A stretch of 64,000 nucleotides of DNA, from the NCBI GenBank assembly GCA_946965045.2, contig OX337240.1, positions 310,001 through 374,000 of the forward strand, read 5' to 3'. Positions 21,801-32,597 of the stretch are shown in pieces. Below the pieces are notes generated by a model. It saw only the letters and a list, made by a program, of their open reading frames with translations, ran no database searches and was not told the DNA's origin. Every line of letters starts with the position of its first letter. The stretch's first letter is position 1. A program made the translations under genes and the position numbers. Origin of the DNA: Epithemia pelagica (taxonomy: Eukaryota; Bacillariophyta; Bacillariophyceae; Surirellales; Surirellaceae).

Positions 21801-22292
21801 TTGACTCAGGGCCTGATTAATCATGCGACTATGTTGCAATTTAAAGTTCCTCAATGCTTGTTGATAGGAGGGAGGAAGGTTGGCGAGCGTTGGGTTGGCT
21901 GGAGGGGTAGCATTGGTAGTAGGGCTGGGAGTAGTAGTATTGGTAGTTGGATTGGTATTTTCCAAGGAATTGTCCAATAAATTATTGTTGTTTTGGTTCA
22001 AGTCGTCAGGATCGAGAGATAGATCGTCGTCTTGTTGTTGTGGTTGTTCTTGCTCTTGTTGTTGTTCTTGGTCTTGTTGGTCTCGATTTTTCTCGTCATC
22101 CTCAGTATTGTCTCGATCTCTGTCCTCGCGGTTCTTGTCATCCGGATCATTGTCGTCGTCATCACTCCTTGTATTATTCGTACTATTGTTCGAATCTTGT
22201 TCGGGTACTTGTGGGGAATCGTTTGGATCCAGCGTAGTGTTGGAAACGAATTAGTCCATAAACTGGGAGGAGGGTTGGACGGTGGACGTCAT
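18831..22292 (-). CDS. PTS-repeat membrane protein with L-type-lectin-like domain (stop at codon 14)
   Basis: Read from ATG 22292, the N-terminus (MTSTVQPSSQFMD) meets an in-frame TAA at 22251-22253. The frame then stays open to about 19290. It holds an acidic/Asn/Gln-rich part, LPPSYQQALRNFKLQH, and one membrane helix (WLLIVLLVLFLSLVTVTSF, about 21600-21660). About 500 residues of PTSPT-type repeats follow, then a beta-rich domain. After an intron (acceptor at about 19190; donor between 19263 and 19320 unresolved) the last exon contains DGGLLAIRQ and VYMGFTAGT and ends HEVFNWQFTEGCN. This resembles L-type lectin folds that bind glycans. It is probably a type II cell-surface protein. The stop may make it a pseudogene unless a later start is used. 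Confidence 0.7.
20180..20640. repeat. Coding minisatellite, about 90-bp unit
   Basis: At least five tandem copies of a unit encode variants of TPVPTYGPTSLPTETPTSRP within the lectin-type gene. The unit marker GTTGGTAGAGACGTTGGACC recurs about every 90 bp. Copies differ by a few substitutions. The array encodes the Pro/Thr/Ser stalk. Confidence 0.8.
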
Positions 22293-23725
22293 GATGATTC
22301 CAATCTAGTAATAATACAAGTAGATTGTTTGCAGGCACCGCAAATGACCACGAGACAGAAACGAGGCGTCTTTCTTCTTCTCTCTGGTCGACACGCAGTC
22401 CCAATGGCTGCCGCACGATAAGGACGAAGAAGATGCAAGGAATGGAATGGAGCGCTCAATCGTTTCGTTGGCTCTTGTGGTTGTTGTTGTTGCTGCAGGC
22501 GTGAATGAGATGACAATACTCTCAACTACTGCGTAGTACACAATCCCATTGAATCTGTATCGTGTACGAGTGGGAGATTACTCGTAGTTGAGGCTTCATG
22601 AAGAAGACGACAATCGTCGTCTCTCATCGGTTTAAGCAAACAAACCAGTTACCCATGAAACACAATGGCCCATGTCCTTACACTTATCAAAACGAGACCA
22701 CGGTTTTAGTCGCCGCTCCGCCTTTTTGGTTTCCCCCAGACTTTGGGTATTCCCGAGTGGTATCTCTCTGTTTATGCCGGATGTTTGTTGGGACATGACC
22801 GTCTGCAAAGCCCCATCCAATTATTCGTACAAGGAAGAGTCACCAGAGTCATGACGAACGGATTTGTTTTCCAGGGCTTATGTAAAAGTCATCGTACTGG
22901 AGCTGGCCCCTGGCATTCCAAAAACTGCAAGAAAGGTTGGGCATCTTCCAGGACTCATTCCGTCACGAGTCACGATGTCGGTCGCGCTAAAAAATAGATG
23001 GGCAAAATGTCGGGAGCTACCCAAGAGATAAACTGCATAGATGTTGGACTTCTTGACAATGCCGGGCAAAGTCTTGTAGAGAAAAATCTGTATGGCTCCA
23101 TGGACACAGGATGAAGCGAACCGGAACGGCAGACACAGCCACGCGCTGTTCTTTTGTAGCATTACTATCCATTGCTTTTCGTAGTTCAGCACAACGTTCG
23201 TATGGTTTTCTTTCGACGACTCGGAAAGTGCATCACCAACGTCGCTGATGGTGGTGAACTTGGAACCGAAGAAACCACGGAAGGACGTGGCTACTGGATT
23301 GACACAGGTGGCACCGTGTTCAGGTCCCGAAACGACTCGCGGACGTTGTTGACATTGAGCAACACACGTATTCCGAACCAAAAGAATTCTCTACCCCGAT
23401 TGGATTATATGTTACCATGCTGGTCCACCAGCATCTGTGCGATTGTCACAACCCAATGTGGTTGCGACTCCTACAACCAAAAAGAGTAAAAGCCTGGCGT
23501 TGTCCAACGTTCTTTCTCGGGAAAAGACCAGCAACGCACCGCCTGACCAAGAAGACAAAAGATGCGCTTCCACGGTGGAAGCGATCTCTCCGTAATAGTC
23601 TGTATTCGTCAGAAGGAAGTTTGCAGTCGCTAAGAAAATCAGGAAAGCTGGCATCAGGTTTAGGTGATGAGTGATTCAAGCGCTATATGGTCCCGGTGAT
23701 GAGCTGCTCCAGTGTTCTAGCGCTT
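22293..23725. other. Intergenic region upstream of lectin-type gene
   Basis: About 22719-22850 is a diverged copy of a non-coding block found again at about 28718-28910 and 30030-30240 (TTTATGCC..., GGGACATGAC, CAAAGCCCC). A 167-codon minus-strand frame at 22878-23381 has no recognisable feature. I see no supported gene. Confidence 0.45.
22719..22850. repeat. Upstream block shared by the three membrane-protein copies (copy 1)
   Basis: It contains TTTATGCCGGATGTTTGTTGGGACATGACC and CAAAGCCCCATCCAA-type sequence, as described in pieces. Equivalents lie upstream of the other two family members. It is part of the ancestral duplicated unit, and its promoter role is unproven. Confidence 0.5.
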
Positions 23726-26700
23726 TTACGCAAGCGTTGTCAAAAATGGATGAATCCATTGCTCATTACCATTATAAACCCGCGTGTTTGCGAGACCCGC
23801 GGTTTTGAGATCGGAGATGAATTTGTCAAAAGATGCTTGTACGGTTGCCTCTCTCATGCTACCAGATGTGTCAAGAAAGAGACCGATGCCACTAATAGAA
23901 GCCGGATTGAAACGATCCAACCCACAGATATTAAACCAGTCCGAGACCAGACTGGTCCTTCCACCGTCCCTGTTGACGAGCGACACTCTAGTTCGATCAA
24001 TTCCATCAGGATTGTTGACTGCATCCTCGTCAAAGCCAGTTGGACTTTTCGTGTCAAAGGAGCAATGGCGTAGCAGCAGAAGATGATGAGAGAAACCGCT
24101 GAGGCGATTCAACAGACGAGTCCAAATGGAATACTTACAGACGCTCAACTCTGTCTAGAGGAACCAGCAAGCAGAAAGGGCGCTGAGGGAACCTAGCCCG
24201 GAACTTTGACCATACATTGGAGTAGTCACGGTTATCCCATTCATCTATAACAGCGACACAAGGAACAACATTGTCCGTGACCTGACACAAACCGGTAAAG
24301 GCGTCACAGGATTGTCCACCAGGACACTGAACGGGCTCGCGTTGGCAAGTGTCGGTGACCACATCACACACATGATTGGTGCACAGATCATCGTCATCTA
24401 CTGGGCAAGGCCCTCCACATGGATCTATTGGAGATAAGGTTGGCATTGCAGTCGGCCCCGATGTTGGTAACGATGTGGGCGGGGATGTTGTGGGAGAATC
24501 CGTAGGATTGTCGGTCGGCTCACTGGTTGGGCTCGACGTCACTGGTGCTTTGGTTGGCATGTCTGTGGGAGACTGTGTAGGACGTTCTGTCGGACCTGCT
24601 GTTGGTGATGATGTTGTTGGGGAAACTGTGGGCATATCCGTCGGCTCACCGGTTGGGCTCGACGTCACGGGTGCTTTGGTAGGCATGTCTGTGGGAGACT
24701 GTGTAGGACGTTCTGTCGGACCTGCTGTTGGTGATGATGTTGTTGGGGAAACTGTGGGCATATCCGTCGGCTCACTGGTTGGGCTCGACGTCACGGGTGC
24801 TTTGGTTGGCATGTCTGTGGGAGACTGTGTAGGACGTTCTGTCGGACCCGCTGTTGGTGATGATGTTGTGGGGGAAACTGTGGGCATATCCGTTGGTACG
24901 CTGGTTGGGCTCGACGTCACTGGTGCTTTGGTTGGCATGTCTGTGGGAGATTCTGTAGGCCGTTGGGTCGGACCAGCTGTTGGTGATGATGTTGTGGGGG
25001 AAACTGTGGGCATATCCGTTGGTGCACTGGTTGGGCTCGACGTCACGGGTGCTTTGGTTGGCATGTCTGTGGGAGATTCTGTAGGCAGTTCAGTCGGACC
25101 CACTGTGGGACTAGAAGTGGGATTTCGTGTTGGTTGGGACGAGGAGGGACTAGTTGTGGGTTGTGCAGTATCCATCGGAGACAACGTTGGCAACGATGTT
25201 GGACTTGATGTTGGTGCTTCATTCGGTACAGAAGTTGGACCACCTGTCGGTTCCGGAGTGTCCATCGGAGACAACGTTGGTAATGATGTTGGCTCTGAAG
25301 TCGGCGTGTCTGTTGGTGGAGATGTGGGACCGCTGGTTGGCAACGACGTGTCGAGGGGCGACAGAGTCGGTACCGAGGTAGGACCCACCGTTGGTACTCG
25401 AGTATCCATTGGCAGCATGCTAGGTACAGAGGTGGGCTGACCCTCAGGAGAATCTGTGGGTGCAACTGTTGGAGTTTGCGCAGGTGATTGATTCGGTTCC
25501 ACTGTTGGACTACTGGTCGGCGAGTCTGTATCAACGACGGAAAGGGCTGGTGAAGTTGGAAGCATGGTTGGAGTTTTTGTAGGTTCGTCTGTAGGCGATG
25601 ATGTATCTATAGGAAGACGAGTCGGTGGGGACGTGTCAGCAAATATATCACTGACGGTGGGGAGAAGTGCGGGGGATTCTGTCGGCGATGGAGTGTCCCT
25701 TCGAGACAGTGTAGGCACAGCGGTCGGAGAAGAAGTAGGATCTTCCGATGGTTCCAATGTGGGGCTGTTTGTTGGTGCTGGGGTATCCATTGGCGACAAA
25801 GTCGGCAAAGAAGTTGGTTCCCCAGTAGGAGCTTCCGTTGGTTCCAAAGTAGGGCCGTTTGTTGGTGCTGGAGTATCCATGGGCGACAAAGTCGGCAAAG
25901 AAGTTGGTTCCCCAGAAGGAGCTTCCGTTGGTTCCAAAGTAGGGCCGTTTGTTGGTGCTGGAGTATCCATGGGCAACAAAGTCGGCAAAGAAGTTGGTTC
26001 CCCAGTAGGAGCTTCCGTTGGTTCCAAAGTAGGGCCGTTTGTTGGTGCTGGGGTGTCCATGGGCGACAAAGTCGGCAAAGAAGTTGGTTCCCCAGTAGGA
26101 GCTTCCGTTGGTTCCAAAGTAGGGCCGTTTGTTGGTGCTGGGGTGTCCATGGGCGACAAAGTCGGCAAGGAAGTTGGTTCGACAGTAGGAGCTTCCGTTG
26201 GTTCCAAAGTAGGGCTGTTTGTTGGTGCTGGGGTGTCCATGGGCGACAAAGTCGGCAAAATAGTTGGTTCGACAGTAGGAGCTTCCGTTGGTTCCAAAGT
26301 AGGGCCGTTTGTTGGTGCTGGGGTATCGATGGGCGACAAAGTCGGCAAAGAAGTTGGTTCGACAGTAGGAGCTTCCGTTGGTTCCAAAGTAGGGCCGTTT
26401 GTTGGTGCTGGGGTATCGATGGGTGACAAAGTCGGCAAAGAAGTTGGTCCCACAGAAGGACTGAGCGTTTGCTCAACCATTGGACCTTCTGTCGGGGCTG
26501 GAGTATCAAAGGGTGCCATGGTTGGTTCTATTCTGGGTGACAGAGTAGGCCCTTCTGTGGTGATAGTCTCGGGAGTAGCACGCTCTGTGGGAGACACTGT
26601 GGGCAAGGAGGTGCTTGGTTCGGCCGTTGTTGGAGATTGTGTTGGATCCGGAGGAATCAAAAACAAGTCTTCTTTTTCTACTACTACTTCTCCTTTCGAG

Positions 26701-28151
26701 GGTGATACTGTGGGTGATTCTGATGGCAGTAGTGTCGAGGGTTCGTTGGTGGATGGTTCCATGGTAGATGGTGTTTTGGTAGGAATCCCTGTGGGCGTTT
26801 GTGTGGATGGTTCCATAGAGGATGGTTGCTCTGTGCGACCTTCCATGGTGGAGGGTTCCATGGTGGAGGGTTCCATTGTTGGCTCTACTGTTGGTTCCAC
26901 TGTTGGTTCTATTGTTGGCTCTAATGTTGGTTCCAAGGTGGTTGGTCCCATTGTTGGCTCCATTGTCGGTCCCATTGTCGGTCCCATTGTCGGTCCCATT
27001 GTCGGTGCCGCTGTAGTCTCGACAGTTGGTTCTATGGCTGTCGGCTCGACAGTTGGTTGCATGGTGGCCTCCTCGTCGTTGGGTAAATTTTCCAGCATGG
27101 ACGGGATGTTGGAGGACCAGGGCAGTGACAGGGACGGTCCAAACGTGGGGCTTGTTGTTGGAACATTGGTAGTTGGAAACAGGGTACTTGGGAAGGGAGG
27201 AGGGTCAGCTTCAAACAAGTCTTGAGTAGTCCCAGGAGTGTCCACAACGACTTGTTTTTGTTGTTGCGTAGGCACCATGCTAGGTGCTGAGCTCGACAAT
27301 AATACATCCTCGACCACGGCGGCCGCGGCAGCAATCATTTCTTGTTGTTCTTCCGGCGTGGTTATATTGGCGGGGACAATGGCGGGAAGCAATTCATCAA
27401 TCGTCAAGGGTCCCACCCCCGTGACACTGGTGACAGTCACCATACTCAAAAACAAGAGTAACAAGACAATCAAGAGCCAAATGGATTTTTCGGCGAGCAC
27501 GATCCACCAGTTTTGGGAATTGGATTGCGAGGTCAAGAGCGCTTGGCCAACGCCAGTGGAGGGATTGAGCTTGACCGATCCCGTTCCTGAAGCACCAACG
27601 CCGGATGCGGCTGATGGAGGAGACAAGATTGCTTGGCTCAAGGCCTGGTTAATGATGCGACCATGTTGTAATTTAAAGTTTCTGAGTGCTTGTTGATAAG
27701 AAGGAGGGAGGTCGGCAAGTGCTTGTTGATAAGAAGGAGGGAGGTTGGCAAGTGGTGGATTGGTCAGAGTTGGAGGGGTAGCACTGGTAGCATTGGTAGG
27801 ACTGTTAGTGTTGGTATTGTTCAGATTGTTGTCCAAATTACTGTCCAAATTGCTGTCCAAATTGATATCAAGATCATTGTTGTTCATGTCGTCACGATCA
27901 AGAAAAGGATCCTCGTCGTGTTCTTGTTCTTCCGTTTGTTGTTGTTCGTTTTGTTCACGATCTTGCGGATCATCATGATCGCTTTCGTCGCGATTGTCAC
28001 GATCCTTCGAGTTGTTGTCCATGTCGTCGTCACTTGCTTTTGATGTTGTATTATTGAAATCCTGTGGTTGTGAATCATCTTGGTCCATTGTGTTGCTGGT
28101 ATTATTGGAAAAGAATTGGTCGGCAAATTTGGATCGACTGGTCGACGTCAT
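23726..28151 (-). CDS. PTS-repeat membrane protein with Cys-rich and vWA-like ectodomain
   Basis: Exon 1 (28151-24139) starts at an ATG and encodes an acidic Asp/Asn/Gln-rich region and two LPPSYQQAL motifs (about residues 135-155). Next come one membrane helix (about 222-243), GVGPLTIDELLPAIVPAN, about 900 residues of PTS repeats, and a Cys-rich segment (DLCTNHVCDVVTDTC...). RPFCLLVPLDRVERL follows. The donor GTAAGT lies at 24133-24138. The acceptor is either 24099 (40-nt intron) or 24045 (94-nt intron, the more usual size); both keep frame. Exon 2 ends at 23726 and holds LFLDTSGSM, a MIDAS-like DxSxS metal site of von Willebrand A domains. A type II surface adhesin-like role is inferred. 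Confidence 0.8.
24480..25080. repeat. Coding minisatellite, 126-bp unit
   Basis: About five tandem copies encode a 42-residue unit (KAPVTSSPTSEPTDMPTVSP...). The marker GCTCGACGTC recurs at 24531, 24657, 24783, 24909 and 25035, exactly 126 bp apart. Copies are nearly identical, so recent expansion or gene conversion is likely. Confidence 0.9.
25771..26460. repeat. Coding minisatellite, 90-bp unit
   Basis: About eight tandem copies encode a 30-residue unit (LPTLSPMDTPAPTNGPTLEP...). Unit starts recur about every 90 bp (25771, 25861, 25951, 26041, 26131, 26221, 26311, 26401). Near-identity suggests recent array growth. It forms part of the extracellular stalk of the vWA-type protein. Confidence 0.9.
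27679..27756. repeat. 39-bp tandem duplication carrying a PPSY motif
   Basis: Two adjacent copies of a 39-bp segment encode ALADLPPSYQQAL followed by a second LPPSYQQAL. The lectin-type and truncated paralogues have only one copy. The duplication is therefore specific to the vWA-type gene. Confidence 0.85.
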
Positions 28152-28325
28152 GATGATGATGATGATAAGGATTTCAACCTAATCTTTTTGGGAAGAAGAA
28201 AACGCAACAAGTACAAAATGCCTGTCCAGACTGTGCTTGGTTCGCTTCGCTTCCACTTGTTGTGTTGTTGGTGTTGGTGTTGGTGTTGGTGTTGGTGTTG
28301 GTGTTGGTGTTGGTGTTGGTGTTGG

Positions 28326-28370
<45 letters not shown>

Positions 28371-29045
28371 ATGCGTGTCAATCGGTGAGAGTGGTAACAC
28401 CTCAACACATTCAAAAACGGGGACAATAACGAATTAGGCAACCATCGCACACAATGTATAGCCCATCCTTTTTTGAATATATACACTCCTACGAACCTAT
28501 TCGTAGCATTCTCGCCTTACAGGTTTGGCGCATGGTCACTACGAGCTCCGTTGGCAGTTGCCCGTGCTTCACCTCGGTGAAACTTCCGGCCCTACGAGAT
28601 TCACTTCACTATCCATTTTCCTTAAGTAAAATGAATTGCCCCACAGCGACAAGATGTTCTCGTATGAGTACTCGTACGAGTACGAGTATTAATTTGTATT
28701 TCCGAATGTTATTGTCACCCCTGCCTCATTTATGCCTGAGATTGGTTGGGAGATGACAATATTCAAAGCCCCATGCAAATACTAATCGTTTTTTGACATC
28801 GCATACGAAAGGACCATAAAGATGTTGATGAGGGCGATTCAAAGGATATTCCTCCGACAACAAAATCAGTCGCAGAACGAAGAACGAAGCCTACGAGAGC
28901 GATCGAATCCAGAATATATCCAAACCAGGGAGAAAAACCAAACCTTTGACAATGATAAAAAGCATTCAAGGTACCCTGATACATGGCGATGGCGGCGGCT
29001 TCTGCAGCAGCAACAACCACCTGGATGGCTGCTTGTATGTTTCAC
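28152..29045. other. Intergenic region upstream of vWA-type gene
   Basis: It holds a (GTTGGT)n run at about 28264-28330 passing directly into a (CTG)n run at about 28330-28370. The shared upstream block, copy 2, is at about 28718-28910. CGTACGAG-type repeats (ACTCGTACGAGTACGAG) occur near 28670-28690. 28980-29045 resembles 30215-30320. I see no gene. Confidence 0.55.
28264..28370. repeat. Compound microsatellite (GTTGGT)n-(CTG)n
   Basis: A hexanucleotide run of about 67 bp is followed without interruption by a CTG run of about 40 bp. It lies roughly 110-220 bp upstream of the vWA-type gene start, in the likely promoter or 5' untranslated region. The equivalent position upstream of the truncated copy has only a short mixed GTT/GCT tract. 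Confidence 0.95.
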
Positions 29046-29655
29046 GGATTTTTCGGCGAGCACGATCCACCAGTTTTGGGAGTTGGATTGCGAGGTCAAG
29101 AGCGCTTGACCAACGCCACTGGAGGGATTAAGCTTGACCGATCCCGTTCCAGAAGCACCAAGTCCGGATGCACCTGATGGAGGAGACAAGATTGCTTGAC
29201 TCAAGGCCTGGTTAATGATGCGGCCATGTTGTAATTTAAAGTTATTGAGTGCTTGTTGATAAGAAGGAGGGAGGTTGGCAAGTGGTGGGTTGGTCGGAGC
29301 TGGAGGGGTAGAGCTGGTAGTTGGTAGGACTGTTAGTATTTGTATTGTTCAGATTGTTGTCCAAATTGTTGTCCAGATCATTGTTGTTCATGTCGTCACG
29401 ATCAAGAGAAGGATCCTCGTCGTGTTCTTGTTTTTCCGTTTGTTGTCTTTCGTTTTGTTCACGATCTTGCGAATCATCATGATCCCCTTCGTCGCGATTG
29501 TCACGATCCTTCGAGTTGTTGTCCATGTCGTCGTCACTTGCTCTTGATGTTATATTGTTGAAATCCTGTGGTTGTGAATCATTTTGGTCCATTGTGTTGT
29601 TGGTATTATTCGAAAAGAATTGGTCGGCGAATTTGGATCGACTGGTCGACGTCAT
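29046..29655 (-). pseudogene. Truncated third copy of the PTS membrane-protein family
   Basis: From ATG 29655 it matches the vWA-type paralogue's N-terminus (MTSTSRSKFADQFFSNNTNN...). A 2-bp deletion near 29315 shifts the frame, which ends at 29242. The original frame resumes on the far side (ALSQAILSPPS... to NWWIVLAEKS), and homology ends at about 29046, right at the start of the membrane helix. No PTS stalk or ectodomain follows. Both the frameshift and the truncation mark it as a relic. Confidence 0.85.
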
Positions 29656-30892
29656 GGTGGTGATGATGATGATGATTCCAACCCAATAATCGAAGAAAAA
29701 GCAACCAGTGATGTATGTTGGGCCTCTGCAAAATGCCTGTCCAGACTGTGGTTGGTTCGCTTCGCTTCGACTTGTTGTGTTGTTGTTGCTCTTGCTGTTG
29801 TTGCTCTTGCATGCGTGTTAATGGTGGAGAGTGGTACTACCTCAACATTCCAAAACGGGGACAATAACGAATTATAGGCAACCATCGCACACAATATCAT
29901 CTATAGCCCATCCTTTCGAATATACGAACCTATTCGTTGATCGACAGCGTTCCGATTTACGATTGTGTGAGGCCATCCTTTGGTTTTGCGCACGGTTTCC
30001 CCCAAGGAGACAATGAATATTTCCGTTGTTCTTGTCATCCATCCCCATTTATGCCTAAAATTGGTTGGGACATGACTTTGTCCAAAGCCCCTTCCAAATA
30101 TTCCCGATTTTTAGTCGTCATACGAGTACGAGAGGACATACAGATGTTGATGAGGGCTATTCAACAAATTATGTCACTCCTCCGAGAAAATTCAGTCGCA
30201 GAACGAAGCCTCGAGACAAAAGAGTAAACACACCATGACAACAACCGTCTTGCCTGGCAACGGCGGCGGCAGCAGCAGCAAGAACAACCAACTTGATGAC
30301 TGGTTGTAGTTTTCACAAACGATTTTGAGGGGTCCGACAGCGCAGGAGATGGAAAGGCTGCTAGCTTGCGTAAACTGGAACAACAATAAACGACAGCTCT
30401 ACGAAAGGTTGCATACATAAATGTCTCACGGGTCGGAACAACAAAGTAAGACAGCTCTATGAAAGGTTGCAACCATGAGAATCTCTTACAAGTGTGAGCC
30501 GTGTCCGAAACCAAACGTAGTTTGCTATACGGTATAGTACTTGTCGTTGGTTCCTTGTGCTGCTCTCCGCTGCCGGAGCATCCTCCTCTCTAGATTGGTT
30601 CAGGGACATTACAAATTCCGCAACTCAATAATACTACCTCCATGGGACTCGCGTCGGGAGGATTGCGTCGATAGTCATCCGTCACTCGCACGGTTCTGTC
30701 CAGATTTGGATACCAATCAAACTCTTCCACGTTCCACTACGACGGCCCAGAGATGACTCTTCCATCTGCAAAGGATCCACACCAGAAAATTGAATCGTGG
30801 CTCTTGTTTGGATTGCTAGTGTCTGTGCTCCATGATGAAGCAAGTTGTGTTCACCATGGCTCGAGTCCTGGCATTGGTGGTTTGTCCCCATT
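29656..30892. other. Intergenic region upstream of truncated copy
   Basis: 29730-29930 parallels 28230-28500 (CTGTCCAGACTGTG, AACGGGGACAATAACGAATT). 30030-30240 is the shared upstream block, copy 3. A partial internal repeat lies near 30375-30475 (GACAGCTCTACGAAAGGTTGC and a near copy). I see no gene. Confidence 0.5.
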
Positions 30893-31836
30893 TTATTTCG
30901 GCACGTAGCAATAGACAATAGGAGGACCCACAACGTGTGCTGGTTCCAATACTAATACATTGTTGGTGTTCCACAACACGGGGGCGGCTGGTGGTAGAGG
31001 AGGATACGGTCCGGTCGTTCTATGCAATGCACCAAGAGACGACACCAAACTTGTAGTATGGCCGTCTCCCAGAATCATGGGATACGAATCCTGCGGCGGT
31101 GATGCCGGAAGGTCGATCCACACACTGTCTGGATGATACAAGGGCGATGACGACGTCGACGTCGATACTGCGGCATTCGTCCTCGTTGCCGTACGAGGGG
31201 GAGGAGGAGAAGGAGAGATTGGGGCCGCTGCGGACATGCGCGCGCAAGAATTTGGTATGAGAAGCGGACATGATTATACTGAATCCAAGTTTGGAAAATA
31301 ATGCACTTACCATGTTTCGTAGTATTTATGGATTCCCATTGCATTTGCCGAGCCGCGATCGCCGAGGAGAGTTGGTGTGCGAATCTTCGTTTGCTCTTGG
31401 CCAAATTGCTCGACCTGTACTTTTCATGGAGGGCATCGCGAAAGCCTTGAGAGGTTTTTTCACGGGCCAACAAGTCTTCCACTATATACCATTGTCCCTT
31501 GTCATCTTGTTTGACAAAATGTCGCACTTGTTTCATGACCTTTCCAATGATTGTGGACTTTTCCACCTTGGTGACTGCCGATCGATAGACACTCAGGAAG
31601 CACTGGACCAGTTGTTGAAACCAAATATTGCCAATGTGACCACTGCATTTCTTGCCTCGTCCACAAATGACATCCACAGAGGATGGAACAAAATCCATTG
31701 GTAAGGCGCATCGCAGGTGATGACGGCTCGATTTGCTCGTACTCGACGTGAGTTGCATCCTTGGGGTCTTGATGGAATCGGCTTGGTGGTTGGGAACAGG
31801 AGGAGGATCCACATTCGCCATGATTGGTTCTGACAT
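30893..31836 (-). CDS. DUF6824-domain protein
   Basis: Two exons, 31836-31311 and 31227-30893, encode about 286 residues. The donor is CATG/GTAAGT at 31310 and the acceptor is GTCCGCAG ending at 31228, giving an 83-bp intron with frame kept. The domain at about residues 50-150 has DVICGRGKKCSGHIGN, then WFQQLV, YRSA, KVEKSTIIGKVM, FVKQDDKGQWYIVEDLLAREK and FRDALHEKYR, matching DUF6824, a family expanded in diatoms and sometimes suggested to be DNA-linked. The function is not established. The C-terminal exon is Pro/Ser-rich without a recognised fold. Confidence 0.8.
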
Positions 31837-32021
31837 TTGTCTCTGCTTCTTCTCTTTTGATGCAGTCGCCGCCTTTTAGAAATTGATTACAATCTTGGTA
31901 TGCGGAGCAGGTCTCCTTATTGTTGCGGTAAAGAATGGACGGTTGCAGTTGCACCAATTTTCAATGAATTTGTCAGCGGACAAAAACGCATAAAGGTTCT
32001 GTTTTACTACCTAGTCTTGTA

Positions 32022-32597
32022 AGGGTAGGCTCAGTACAAAAGCTACGTAGAGTACATAAAATCAGATAGTACACGTCACGCCGGAAATGGTCGGAATTTC
32101 AAAAAAATGCAAAAACGCTCGACAATGATGGCGAGATCCGGTGACGCCGTATGCATTCACCCATGCATCGCATAAACATCCAACCACCGTAAGTCCTTTG
32201 CCTTTACCTTTGAAATTGTTGTCTGAAATTACAGAAGATTTGCCAAGTTGGCTGAAAAGGTACGCTCATTTTTCTGCAGTGATGAAATCGAACGACCGCC
32301 CTAACTCATTCATTTTTCAAGGGTGCCTGAATCAAAGTGAAAGCAAAGTTGCTCTAGTAGTAAAGATTCTTATTGTAAAGGTGATTCAGGCAGGCTCAAT
32401 TGTTCAGGAAGTTATTGCCATGGGGGTGATGACTTCCATCATTGTCGAGCGATTTGCATTGTTTCTCGTGGCAGCAAGTTTTCAGTTTGCGACTCGGTGT
32501 GACCATCCGCCCCACTTCTTACACAGACGAAAATAGTACTACGTAGGTTAATGTACTGAGCCTACTTAGCCGAACATGGATCGGCTTACCCAGCCCT
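32022..32597. mobile_element. MITE-like DNA element, copy 1
   Basis: The element is flanked by TA. The right end (CTTAGCCGAACATGGATCGG, then CTTACCCAGCCCT) is intact. The left end keeps AGGG then TAGGCTCAGTACA but has lost about 30 bp of the terminal repeat. It is the reverse-orientation relative of 48067-48671 along its length. TA flanks suit Tc1/mariner-like mobilisation. No transposase gene is present. Confidence 0.75.

Noticed and set aside
22878-23381. 167-codon minus-strand frame between the lectin-type and vWA-type genes
   Set aside because: I considered it as further exons of the vWA-type gene, but that gene ends with its own stop at 23726, and no splice pair or domain joins them.
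24376-27225. Long plus-strand open frames (354 and 553 codons) rich in VG repeats opposite the PTS stalk
   Set aside because: The reverse complement of PTS-repeat DNA reads as Val-Gly-rich sequence without stops. The minus strand has signal-like, membrane and domain features; the plus strand has none.
28255-28388. Possible CRISPR-like or tandem array near 28.3 kb
   Set aside because: It is a simple compound microsatellite with no spacers.
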